A DNA stretch of 64,000 nt from Scleromitrula shiraiana. Lineage: Eukaryota > Ascomycota > Leotiomycetes > Helotiales > Sclerotiniaceae. This document shows positions 12,201-23,255 of the stretch, in pieces. The notes below the pieces were generated by a model. The model saw nothing but the letters and a program-made list of their open reading frames with translations. It searched no databases and was not told the DNA's origin. Every line of letters starts with the position of its first letter. Positions within the stretch are counted from its first letter, which is position 1. Location of the stretch: assembly GCA_028455995.1 (NCBI GenBank), contig JABELC010000005.1, positions 2,170,001 through 2,234,000 on the forward strand, written 5' to 3'. The translations under genes were made by a program, and so were the position numbers.

Positions 12201-13780
12201 AAGAGGTAGAAGGCAAATTGACGAGTGCCGAAATTTCTTTACAAGAGCTTGAAACAAAGAGCAACAAGTTCCAGACAGACTGCAAGAATGCTACGGAGAA
12301 AGTTCGACAAGATACAACAAAGATTGCAATATCCCAAAGGAAGGAACTGATGGAAAAACATGATGCACTCATAAATGAGCTCGAGCAACAATATGCCGAG
12401 AAGGAGACTCAACTAAAGATAGCCCTCGAAGAGACCAAGACAACTAAAGAGGAAAATGCTGGTCATGCCAAGCTTATCTCAAAACTTAAACTGGAAGTAG
12501 TCGCTTGTAAAGACCAAGTGCAACAGCAGAAATTACAACTTGAGGATCTGGATCGACGTAATGTTCTTGCTCCTGTAGTTCTTAAGCAAGTACATGAGCT
12601 AAAATCAATTCGACAAGATATTGCCGATCAACAAAACGCAATTGAAGATCTTAGGGTGAGCTCTTCGGATTTCAATAAGATCCTCTCTGTTCGTAGTGAG
12701 ATTGAAGACAAATTGAAAGAGGAGAATACCAACATTGAACAACTGAGGCAGGAAAATGAACAATTGCGGAAGAAATTGGCAGACTTGGAGAGACAGCGTC
12801 TTCAACATCAATTGACGAGTACATCGGGTAGGCCTGATCGCAGGAATAACTCTCACAAATTGGATGTAAACGTCACAACAAATTTAAAGGACAAAGAACT
12901 TGAATCGATTTCACCGGAAGGTTTTATAAATCAGTCTTCGCGAAAGTCAGCATATCGCAAGCCTGGAAATTACCGACCTGACGGAATTGGATCAAGTGAA
13001 ATTAGAAGTCATCAGATGATAGCTGAATCAAGTGTTCTTACTGGGTCTTCATCTAATCGCCCAAGATTGTCAGGCAGTAGCACCAATAGACCACGAACCC
13101 CGGCAGATATCAACAAGTACATGCTCGTACCATCTTCAAGTCCTTTAACTGATATTGGAGTCATGATAGAGGAGTTTGAATCTGTCAATAGCCAGGAAAA
13201 GCTCCAACAAAGCTACATTAAGGCTCGTAAGTTATCTAGTGACGCTGGCCATGGTGATGATATTGGGCAATCGAAATACTACTCAAATGGAAACCAACAT
13301 CCGCCAAGAGGTTCTGGTACAAGCGAAAAAATGAAGGGAAAAGTAATGCTTGTCTCGGAGGGAGCATCTGTTAATACACCAACTCGTTTGGCTATACCCA
13401 CTCACGCAGAAGAATCCCGTCAAAGAAGAACAAGCAAGCCACTCAGATCAGCAATGAAGCAGACAGATTCATCTAATGGAATGATTTCAATGCGTACCGA
13501 ATCGAAACCATCTGCAACAATTCAAAATCCAACGCCTCAGAATACTCGCAAGAATGCTGGATTAAATCCATTCCCTAGATCAAGTGTTGGTAATTACAAT
13601 CGTATTGCAGCGGGTAAACTCAACAATGTAGCACCTGAGCCAGCTCCATTATTGAAGAGACAGAGATCGGTTTCAGCTCATCATAAGGATCAATCAGCCA
13701 GACCTGCTAAAGCACCAAGAATGTCTCTTCATCGACCATTGACTCAAACTGTTATACCGGATTCACAGGATCGGAACTGA
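9265..13780 (+). CDS. Large coiled-coil protein of unknown function
   Basis: Six exons proposed: 9265-9817, 9869-11158, 11213-11254, 11308-11542, 11591-11686, 11791-13780. They sum to 4206 nt (1401 aa). The first ~480 residues are acidic or polar and disordered and include a Ser-Arg-Pro repeat patch (SRPASRMDSSRPHSR). From about residue 490 the protein becomes a long heptad-rich coiled coil dense in Glu, Lys, Leu and Gln, extending to about residue 1080. A basic, Ser/Asn-rich tail follows, ending VIPDSQDRN. The layout suggests a structural or scaffold protein of spindle, septum, cytoskeleton or chromosome, but no named family is recognised. Exon 3 has a tandem AAGAAG acceptor. The exon 5/6 junction is the weakest point: the acceptor after 11790 was chosen because the nearer one (after 11746) breaks the frame. 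Confidence 0.7.
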
Positions 13781-14927
13781 TGCTGATTCAATAGCACTAT
13801 TGTGGGCCATTGATCATACAACATGGCAGAAAACTGTTTCCTAAAAGATTGCTTGTTGACTTCAGTGCTGATTGAGCGAAGCTGGTTGTGCAACTGAAAA
13901 AGTAAAAAAGATGAGAAAGGGTAGGAAGCAAAAACGACGAGATGTGGGAGCCGAGAGAAATAGTGTTATACTTCCATGGGAAAGATATCGTTGCTAATCT
14001 TTGCTGGGATAGCTTATCTATAGAAGATTTCTGGCGGAGGGATATATTTGCTTCGATTTATGACAATAGGGCCTAGCTTATTTTCGCTATATATACCAAA
14101 AATCCAGACTCAATTCTCTGTCGATTCGTCGTACTGTATTTGCGAAGTTGAATTTGTGAATTTGAATCTGTATATCATGGACATGATGTTTTCCCACACG
14201 ACACGCCATCGATCCCATCTATGCCCTTTTTAACTTTCAATGTTATCTTTTATCTTTATCGTACAATGCTATAGGCATATCGTAGCGCGTGTCTATCCTT
14301 ATATCACACTCCTACCATGCAAGCGAAAACCAATCCATCCATCCATCCATCCACTGTAAGAGTTCCAAGTTTTCTCTTGCTCACTCTGCTCACCATCCCA
14401 TAGCATTCCATCCCGAGCCCAACCATCTTATTCGTTCTTCACACCTACACCCCACCCCGCCTCTCCCTCGATCTCACACTTATATCGCATCAGATCGCAT
14501 CGCATCGCATCGTTTCGTAAGGTATCGAATCAAACCAAACCAAACCAAACCAAACCAAAGCAAATCAAACCAAAGCAAATCAAATCGTAACTCTCTTTGC
14601 TTTCCCACCCCATCATCATCCCAATCCCCTCCTATTCCTCCCACTCCCCCAGTCCCATCTAGCACCACCTGGACCGCTGATCGATCTACCTCAATCCACC
14701 ATAGGTAGCCAATTCAAACAATCTATTTCCCACCACCGCGCTTTTGCTCGAGAAATAATACTTGTTTTCGGACTATAGTGCGGGTGGAAAGGGGATGGTT
14801 AGCTTTTTTTTTTTTTTTTTTTAAAAAAATTTATTCATCTCTTTTTTGTTGGATACTTTGGCGGGGGGGGGGGGGATGTTTGTGTGTGAGGGGAGCGGGA
14901 GGGAAGCGGGAGGGGGGCTATCTAATG

Positions 14928-14961
<34 letters not shown>

Positions 14962-15566
14962 ATGGTTGGTTGGTTGCCGGGGGGAAGAGACGGAGACGGA
15001 GAGAGTGTGTGTGGTGCTATATAACGGATGAGGAGGTTGATTGCGCGGATGTTCGATGGTTTGGATTGTAGACGGTTTCTTCGTTTTCGATTCGATTCGA
15101 TTCGTATCGTATCGTAGAACCGTATACCGCGCCACACCTAACATTTGTTTGTCCCTCCCCCTCAATCCAATCCAATCCAATCCAATCCAATATAATATAA
15201 CATAATCGCATGGATAACCTCCCTCCTGTCTTTCTCCGGACTAAGATGTATTATATTGATGGATTTGATTTGGATGGATTTGGTGCTGGTTCCGATCTTG
15301 AGTCCCTCGTTTCGGTTTGCGCGGACATCTTGCTTTGGTTGTTGTTGTTGTTGTTGTTGTTGAGGGGTTTGGTGGTTATTTCCTCTCTGCGTCGCTGTGG
15401 CTTCCCTCTCCTCCCCTCTCCATCCAATACCCAAATCCACATCCCATCCCCAGCATATCCTCCACCGCCCCCAACCATTCCCCCCCAATACCAAAACCAA
15501 AACCAAAACCCTCATCAAACCCCCACCAAATCTTAAAAAATAGAAAAACAAAAAACAAGAACTCAC
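13781..15566. other. Microsatellite-rich gene-free stretch
   Basis: Beyond the 3' end of the coiled-coil gene this region is dominated by simple sequence: CCAT repeats (14331-14353), AACCA runs (14531-14575), a T run near 14803, a G run near 14863, ATCT repeats (14931-14962), CGATT repeats (15085-15108), AATCC repeats (15165-15190) and TTG repeats (15337-15362). The terminal exon of the bL33 gene should lie somewhere on the minus strand here, but I could not place it. Confidence 0.6.
14931..14962. repeat. (ATCT)n microsatellite
   Basis: Eight tandem copies of the tetramer, read directly from the sequence. Confidence 0.95.
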
Positions 15567-15835
15567 CGACTGGATCATACTTCATCATACTAAGCGGTCG
15601 ATGCGCCCTCGGTCGCACAAGCGTCTTGTAATATCCTGTTAGAGCCATGGAGACTAGGCGGACGGGGATGGTGCGAGATTTTGCTGTTTTTTTGTTCAAG
15701 CAGAGTGAGGTTAGTTTTAGTTTTAGTTTGGTGGGATGGGAGTGACTTGGGGAAGTTTGTAAGAAGTTTGTGGGATGGGAAATGAGGAGGTGTGAAGGGA
15801 GAAAAGGAAGAGAAAGAGGTACCTTTCTTAGCCAT
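15567..15835 (-). CDS. Mitochondrial large-subunit ribosomal protein bL33m (3' end not located)
   Basis: Exon 1 is 15835-15823 (ATG and 13 nt in total) and exon 2 is 15683-15567, separated by a 139-bp intron (GTACCT...ACAG). The joined product reads MAKKAKSRTIPVRLVSMAL and continues TGYYKTLVRPRAHRPLSMM then KYDPV. This matches the bL33 family (yeast MRPL39), a basic protein of about 55-70 residues in the large subunit of the mitochondrial ribosome. Exon 2 ends in phase 1 at a perfect donor (GTGAGT), so a short terminal exon coding the conserved V-x-x-x-V-L-F type ending is expected downstream at lower coordinates. I did not find a convincing one among the repeats there. The listed end is therefore the end of exon 2, not the stop codon. 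Confidence 0.75.
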
Positions 15836-16914
15836 TGTAAAAAGAACGTCGGGTTATAGGTTCTATCGTTAAGAGAATTCGAGGTTGAAGATCTTCGGTT
15901 CTGTCGCAGTTCGAGCTGGATATCGATGGAGTGAGTGCGGTTGAGATGAAATTATTATTTCTTGATGCCTGAGGCTTGGATTTTATTAGGCTCGGTTTGG
16001 CTCGGCTCGGCTTGCCGAGGTGAGGTGAGGTGAGGTGGGGTGAGGTGGGGTGGGGTGGGGTGGGGTGGGTTTTGTGGTTACGCATTTTGGAGTTGTGTGG
16101 TTATGTAGTGTAGTGTGAGTTGATGGGATTTGGGGATTATGGTATTTTACAAGTAGTCGATTTGATATTGGGATTGTTTTGTTTTTGGTTTACTTGGTTT
16201 GGGGACGAGAAGTTTAGATATCGGGTTAGTTCGGTTTGGTCCGATTCGGTTTGGTTCGGTTCGGGGATATCATAATGTTCCGGTAGATGATTTATGGAAT
16301 TAGTTACTCCCGGATTACTTCATAGTCGAGTATTAGGTATTATATTAGTATATCAGTATAAGAGATTTCCGATTTAGAAATTATACTACTTTATATAGTG
16401 AGTATTGTATAGACAGCTTGATTATCATCATCATTACTACTTTACATCTATTAATTTATCCTGCAGCGTATATATGCACAACCACGCATTCATACCTAGA
16501 TATATACAGAAATATCAAGAAAATGATTGGTGACCGGTTTTCAGTATTCTCGCATGAATATGCAGTATTTATGTATAGTACTGTACTGTGCTATACTGTG
16601 CTATACTGTGCTGTACTGTACAGTACATTTTCGTCTTTTATGTAGGTCGGTAGATTTATATATGTGGTGATTTGATCTTCTCTACGTGTATGTATGTACC
16701 GATACGTACATAACTTATTTATTAGCTATGACCCTTCTTGGATTTATCATTTTTGTACCTGATATATCCTCTAGATGGATGGATACTTTTCTTCTTTGCG
16801 TGGGGGGTATATGTTCAATTTTGTTTTCTCTGAGATGTATTCCAAAGATTTAAAATTTCGAAGTCTATTGTACTTATATCTTGAATATACATATCTATAT
16901 CTATATCTATATCT

Positions 16915-16954
16915 TGAGTAGTGAGTAGTGAGTAGTGAGTAGTGAGTAGTGAGT
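16915..16954. repeat. 7-bp tandem repeat, unit GTGAGTA
   Basis: About five to six consecutive copies of the heptamer in a row. Confidence 0.9.
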
Positions 16955-17667
16955 AAACTTATTGGATTTTCACATTTGATAAGATTTCGGAATATGGATA
17001 AATAATGTTCCATACAAAGAAAAAACTTAATCTCGAACGAAACCATAAAGGACTCATCAATTTAGAACTAAGTATTTTTATTACTAGGTACAATAAAAAC
17101 TTCCTTGGCTTTAATGGAGATCGAGATTAATATCATAATCATAATCATGGGAATCGAATTTCATGAATTGCATCTTGAAATTAAATTAACTACTAGTAGG
17201 TACATATAATAATAAATAGTACCTACATTCATCGTATACATTACTAGAAAAGGTAGAAAAGGTAGAAAAGGTAGACAAGGTAAATTTATTATTATGTATG
17301 GTATGATATGAGAAAAAATAATTAATAATTAATAATTAATAATTCTTAAAACTAAAATACTTAATTCTAATTGATTGATCGTCATTACCATTTTAAATTC
17401 GTCTAGAGATCGAGAAATTCTTCCCTTTCCCTTTCCCTTTCCCTTTCTCTATTCGAGACATCATCGATCGGTCTTCTTCTCTCCTCTTTCTCTCCTCTTT
17501 CTCTCATTAATAATGAGAAAAGGATTAACTACTATCTGCCCATGTAGGTACTTTACTATCATAGTAAGTACATCTCGGTACCATAGAACCCAAACTTACT
17601 TCAACTTAAAATGTTCCAAGGTAATAGGTAATAGGTACTAGGTACTAGGTACTATATACTACCTATG

Positions 17668-17717
17668 TATGTACTATGTACTATGTACTATGTACTATGT
17701 ACTATGTACTATGTACT
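17668..17717. repeat. 7-bp tandem repeat, unit CTATGTA
   Basis: Consecutive copies of a heptamer containing the palindromic step GTAC at each junction. Confidence 0.9.
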
Positions 17718-17859
17718 CACTTCTGACAAGTCTCCAAGAGTGAGGAGGGGAAAGCTAGAACTACTACTCCTTCACTCCACTTTCTTAATATCCTAGTCAT
17801 CTACTCATACATTTCCATTTCCATAACTTTACCCCTCATACTTTTTTTTGAAAGAAAAT

Positions 17860-17860
<1 letters not shown>

Positions 17861-17905
<45 letters not shown>
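17861..17905. repeat. (GAAA)n microsatellite
   Basis: About eleven tandem GAAA copies, directly visible, 60 bp upstream of the photoreceptor start codon. Confidence 0.95.
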
Positions 17906-17967
17906 GCTTTCCAGGTTACTACTAGGTATATTCGAATCCTTTCACTCATTATATCGGGGGGGGGAAA

Positions 17968-18941
17968 ATGGTCAATATGGATCCAAGGCATGAGGAACAG
18001 TTGAGGAAGTTATTAGAGGTCGGTTTTTGCTTTTTGTTCTGATTTTCCAATCAATTCTATCTGGTTTCAATGTTCTGATTTCCTTCATTTGGTTTCGGAC
18101 TCCCAAGAAGAAAGAAGAAGAAGAAGAAAAATCCTAATATTCTGGTAAAATAGGTTCGTGCTATGTATGAGGCACAAAATAATATCAATCGAGAAACTAC
18201 ACATATTCAACAAAATGGTGGTACGAATGGTATGAATGGAACGAGTACGAATGGAACAAATCATACAAACGGAACAAATCATACAAACGGTACAAATGAT
18301 ACAAATCATACAAACGGTACAAATCGGACAAATTCGGATCCTATGATTTATCCGGGTTTGTACTCCCCAAGTGGTTTTGATGTATTGGATATTTTGGTAT
18401 GGGTTCTCTTTTTTCAATTTTATACAAAACAAAACATTAACATATCTCTCTTCCTCTAAAATAGGTACGAGTTCAAAGACGTCCAAATCCTCGCTATCAT
18501 CTAGGCAATATCGACAGTAGTATCGCCCTCGTCCTATGCGACCACAACCTCCCCGACGACCCCATCGTCTACTGCAGCGAACCATTCGAGCGTCTAACCG
18601 GCTACACGCAAGACGAAATCATAGGAAAAAACTGCAGATTTCTACAACACAGTTACGAAACCTTCATCGTGACACGAGACGCCCCCGTTACCAATCCGCA
18701 CGCAAATCCGGATGATGCGAGTCATCCGTTGAATGATCCGAATCTTAGAGCGAAGGCCACGATTAAGAGGGCCTTGCAGGTGGATGCGGAGGCGCAGGTG
18801 GCGTTGATTAATTATAGGAAGAATGGGGAGAGGTTTGTGAATTTTCTTACGACGGTTCCCGTGAGGTGGGTTACGGGGGAGGGGGTCGAGAGGAGTTATA
18901 TTGTTGGGTTTCAGATTGAGGCGCCGTTTATACCTCAATGA
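17968..18941 (+). CDS. vvd: VIVID-type LOV-domain blue-light photoreceptor
   Basis: Three exons: 17968-18018, 18154-18396, 18465-18941. They sum to 771 nt (256 aa). The core is one PAS/LOV domain with GKNCRFLQ; the photoactive cysteine that bonds FAD falls at about residue 155. Around it are the other VIVID-like elements: YPGLYSPSGFDVLDIL (N-cap), RRPNP, CSEPFERLTGY and a C-terminal NGERFVNFLTTVPVR followed by YIVGFQIEA. The FAD-loop between LOV helices carries an extra stretch (NPHANPDDASHP) as in VVD and ENVOY relatives. VVD dampens the White Collar complex and sets light adaptation. The N-terminal ~60 residues hold an Asn-Gly-Thr repeat encoded at 18216-18330. Exon 1 ends at a weak donor (GTCGGT); the frame supports it. 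No other domain is fused, so it is not WC-1. Confidence 0.9.
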
Positions 18942-20385
18942 TGGTGATTGATATTAAGTTTTTCGGGATTGGAACGGAGTTGTGATAAAGTGGGCTTTTT
19001 TATGTGGAATAAATGCGATTGAGATGATTCATTCGGATCGCAAGGAGAAATCTTATTGATGGTGTTTGATCCGGTGATTAACGAAGCCGACCTATTCTAC
19101 AACTTATTCGACGGGAGACGGGAATATGATTCTACGCCATCATATAATTCGACCTTTCGCCTTTTCCGGAAGGATTAAAATCTTGAGTGGCACTTATCGT
19201 ATCATTACCGGAGCTTCAACATACGCATGTTCTTCACTATCACCATTATTGCCCTGCGGGTATATACTATATAATATCTCGACCTCGACCTATAAAATCC
19301 TTACATCATATCAACCTTCTATGTCATATATCTTACTCCATTCCACCCGATACCGATACCGATACCGATAATGATTTGATATTACATATCTGAGGGGGTT
19401 CGTTTCTACTTTGTATTATTGAATTGAATGCTGGATGGGATGGGATGGGATGGGATGGGATGATTGATACCCCGGATTATTTCATATTAGCATTGACTTT
19501 TTAGTTCTTCTGATCATTTTTAGATGATGGGGTTAATTATTATTATCATTGCCATGGATATTATTTTTATGAGGACAGGAATTTGGGGGGGTTGAGTTAC
19601 TTTTGCGTTAGATGGTTGGACGGATGGTGTTAGGAGTGTTAAGGAGTTTGGGGGTGGCGGGTTTGGTTTGGTTTGGTTGGAAAAAAGGGGGGAGGGGATG
19701 GTTATGAGATGAGGGAAGGAAGGTGAAGGGTTGTTATGGGTTTTATGAATATGAATATGGATATGGATATGGATATGAATATCCATGTTTCTTATAAAGT
19801 GAATTGGAGATTAGGGCTTAAGTCCTGTTTATTTTGGGATGGGATGGGATGGGATGGGAGGGTAATGGATGGCTGATAATGAATAGTGCATGGATAGATA
19901 GATGAACGGGTATACATTATACATGGATGGATTGGCATTGGAGTATTAGATAAGATGGAATGAAAATGAAAATGAAAATTAAAATTAAAATGAAAATGAA
20001 AATGAAAATGAAAATGGAAATGGAAATGAAAATGCTTGAATCCATCAACTCGCGTGTGATATACTATGGAGTGAATAAATTTGAATTAGCTTAGAATCGG
20101 CTCGCAGACCAATTACCTCTATTATATTCTATTCCGAGAAGAAAGAAAAGAAAGAGGGAGTGCGAGAGGGGAGGGAAAGGAGGTGATTGTATTGTATTGG
20201 TATACATACATATAAACATAAACATAAATAAAGATAAATAAAATCCACAACCCAGGCAAGTTTTTTAAAAACCAAAATCAAATTAGTTTATTATTTTTTT
20301 TATTAATCATATTGTACTTGTAGGATTATTTTCTTTATGGAATTCCTTTTATAGATTTTCTTTCTTCTTTTCTTTTTTTTCTTTT

Positions 20386-20430
<45 letters not shown>

Positions 20431-23255
20431 AGAGATTGGGAGATTGGGAGATTGAAGTTGAGAGATTGCCAGTGGGAGGTTGGGTTTGTTTGCCAGTGAG
20501 AGATGGGGGTGGGTTGGGGGGGGGAGGGGGGGAAAATGGATTTGTTTGTGCTTGTAGGTGGGTGTGCTTGTGGATGGGTGTGGGTGCGTGGGGTGACGAA
20601 AGGGGAGGTAAGCGAGGATCGTTTTAGGGGGTGAATGGATGGAATGGATTGGTGGGGGTGTGAGTGAATGAATATAGGTAAGTGGGTGGGTGGGTAGATG
20701 GGTGTGGATGTGGATGTGAGTGAATGAGGTAGAATAAGATGGATTGGCTTTGCTTGACTTGGATTGACTTGACTTGACTTGGATTGACTTGGATTGGAAA
20801 GAAGAGGTGATATGATAATAGCGAGATGGATTTGGAGTTTGATTTGAGATTTAAGTGGATGTACGTGGATGTGCGTGGATATGAGGGAATTCATATATCT
20901 AGGTATATACTGATGATGCGTTATTGAATTATTAGATCGAGGGATGAATAGGTAAAAGAATAGAGGAATTGGTGTATAGGAATTCGAAGGTGATAATGGC
21001 GGGTGAGTGATGTGAGTGAATGAATGGGCTATGTTGGATAAATCTTAGTGGATGATGGTGAGTGGATGGATGAATGCATGCATGAGTTGATGTATGTATA
21101 AGTATATAGTGAAATTGGATTGAAGTCTTAGAAGTTGGAGATGTGTATTTGCATTTCTATTATTGGAGGGTTATAGAGATTTTCATTTGGCGTGGAAGTT
21201 GCTGGGAGGAAATGATGGTGAATAAGATGTTGGCGTTTTATTAGTAGGGGGGCTGGTGATTAGGATTTGGGATTTTGGGGGAGGATGGAGGAGTGGAGAG
21301 GATGAGATGGGATATTGGTGGTACTAGTAGTCAGGGTTGGTGAGGGTGGTGGTTATTAGGAGTTTGTAACAGCGATGATGGTAGTAAGTGAGAGTGGTAG
21401 GAATGGTGGGAATGGTAGTCGATGAGGGTCGTAGTGATGGTGAGGATGGCAGTAATAATGGAAATGGATACGGAGGGGATAGAAGGTGGGGTGAATGGCA
21501 GTGACGATTGATAAAGACGGTAGCCGGTGGAAATGGAAATGATGATAAAGGTGGTGATCTAAAAAAAGGAAGTGAACAAGTGTGTAAGAAAAATCAACAA
21601 TACGTGTTTCTCCATTTAACGATAATATCAATCGTGATATCAACAATCCCTCTCCTCCTCATTCTCTTCCTTCTTCTAAATACAAGCAAACTAAAAGTCC
21701 CTCTGTTGGTAAATCTCCTTCAATCGATATATGCAACTATGTAAGAAACGCAAAGAGCTATAAAATTATGTTATGTCTACAATCATCGTCATGAATGTGA
21801 ACATGGCTGTTTACTATTAGAGAAGAGAAGGTAGAGAGGGATGGTAGGAAAGGGTGTTTATATACTTAGATGGTGGATTGAATTGAATTGTGTTTGATGA
21901 GTGAGGGTGATGAGTATGAGTGTATTTGAGCAAATGCGTTGATGAGGTGATATAGCGGGTGCACAGTATATTCACTCCACTCCACTCCATCTCATCTAGA
22001 TAATATTGGAATATATACGAGTATATAAAAGGAGAGATCGAACAGGATAGATTCAATGTGCCGTGATTATTCTTATCCGCAATACCGATTTCTAATGTTC
22101 CGAGTCATTTGATATAATGAGTTATGTGAGTTTTTCCTTAGGTTGGGTAGATTGGGTTGGAATAGATGAATAGGAGGTAAGAAAAGAGATGATTATTGAC
22201 AGTATATATGAGAGTACAGCAATAAATAATGCATGTGCTAGTGACGATGATGATAGTGAAACTAATCAGGGTATTTGTGAATGATAGCGAGACTTCTCAA
22301 TAAGAATTACGACAAGAAATACCGATATACATTTACTCCCACCCATTACCTCTCCTATGTTCCATGACTATCCTAGATTAAACCCAGAACCCTCAATATA
22401 CCAAAACAAGTAAATTTTTAACACCTCCCTTTAGCTAAACTCTGTCTTTTGTTGACCACTCATCACAAAACGCCCGAAGGCTTTATAGTAGACTCAAATT
22501 CTATTCTGATCTCTGAGATGTTTATGTATCTTCTCCTTATCCTTAAATCAAGCTTAGTTATAGTCGTTTTCTCGAGAGGAGGGAGATCTTGAGGGCTCTG
22601 AGTTAGAGTTAGGATGGAACATTCGTGTACAATAGATGAATACATATAAAGATGGGTTATTAATTGCTTGATTCTGAGGGAATGAGGTGTACATATGTAG
22701 TGAGTTCTAGGTTAGTTAATTGAGAATTAGATGCATAGATCACATACTGCTGTCAAGTTTTATTATTCCCGAGCTTTCTATCAAAATATAATTATTGTTG
22801 TTAAATTGAGAACATGCAATGTAGGTATGATATGATATGATATGATATGATATGATGAATTGTATACAACTTTGAAAATTAGATTACTTTCTCCAGGCAC
22901 AGTACATCATTGGCTTTCACAAACCTAAATCTTGATTGTACTAGCTAGTTCATTATACTTGTGTTGATGTGATCCCAAAACGGGTTTTGATAACCAACCA
23001 GCAGAATTTAACATCTTGCATACAGTAATTAATTCACCCGCTGGCATTGGTAACGTTGCGAATCAAAGAAGTTGGAGTTAAACTGTTGCTTGTTCGATGA
23101 TAGTAAATGTGGAAAAACGTATAACAAATCTTGAATATAGGACGAACTCCATATTAGGTCGAAAACTAGGTGTCCTCCAACCCCCCCTCAAACAGACATG
23201 TGATTTCATTCGAGTATACAAAATGCGAATTTTTCAAGCAAAATATCAAACACGT
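18942..23255. other. 4.3-kb gene-free, repeat-rich region
   Basis: No supported gene. Notable simple sequence: CCGATA repeats (19349-19371), GGGAT pentamers (19434-19462 and 19836-19860), ATATGG repeats (19747-19775), AAAATG repeats (19960-20033), a 42-base T run (20388-20429), G-rich and GGATG-type tracts (20500-20720), GACTT repeats (20755-20795), and a TGATA/TATGA array (22826-22858). Open frames inside (for example 21356-21646 minus and 21508-21744 plus) are low-complexity and have no domain. The right end contains the 3' flank of the HET gene. Confidence 0.55.
20388..20429. repeat. Poly-T tract, 42 bases
   Basis: An uninterrupted T run, preceded by TTTTC-type pyrimidine sequence. It could be the tail of an old retroposed insertion or simple slippage; no attached element was recognised. 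Confidence 0.9.

Larger units (their letters stand above)
15836..17967. other. Gene-free repeat-rich region upstream of the LOV photoreceptor
   Basis: Simple sequence prevails: GGTGA/GGTGG tracts (16018-16069), ACTGTGCTAT repeats (16580-16622), a GTGAGTA heptamer array (16915-16954), AAAAGGTAG repeats (17249-17282), AATTAAT repeats (17318-17343), CCCTTT repeats (17422-17446), a CTATGTA heptamer array (17668-17717) and a GAAA array (17861-17905). The right part must contain the promoter and 5' leader of the gene starting at 17968. No coding sequence is recognised. Confidence 0.6.

Noticed and set aside
14289..14708. 139-codon plus-strand open frame
   Set aside because: Derived from CCAT, AACCA and similar simple repeats; no signal peptide, domain or splice evidence.
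20385..20894. 169-codon minus-strand open frame ending in poly-Lys
   Set aside because: The Lys run is the 42-base T tract read on the other strand; the rest is pentamer repeats.
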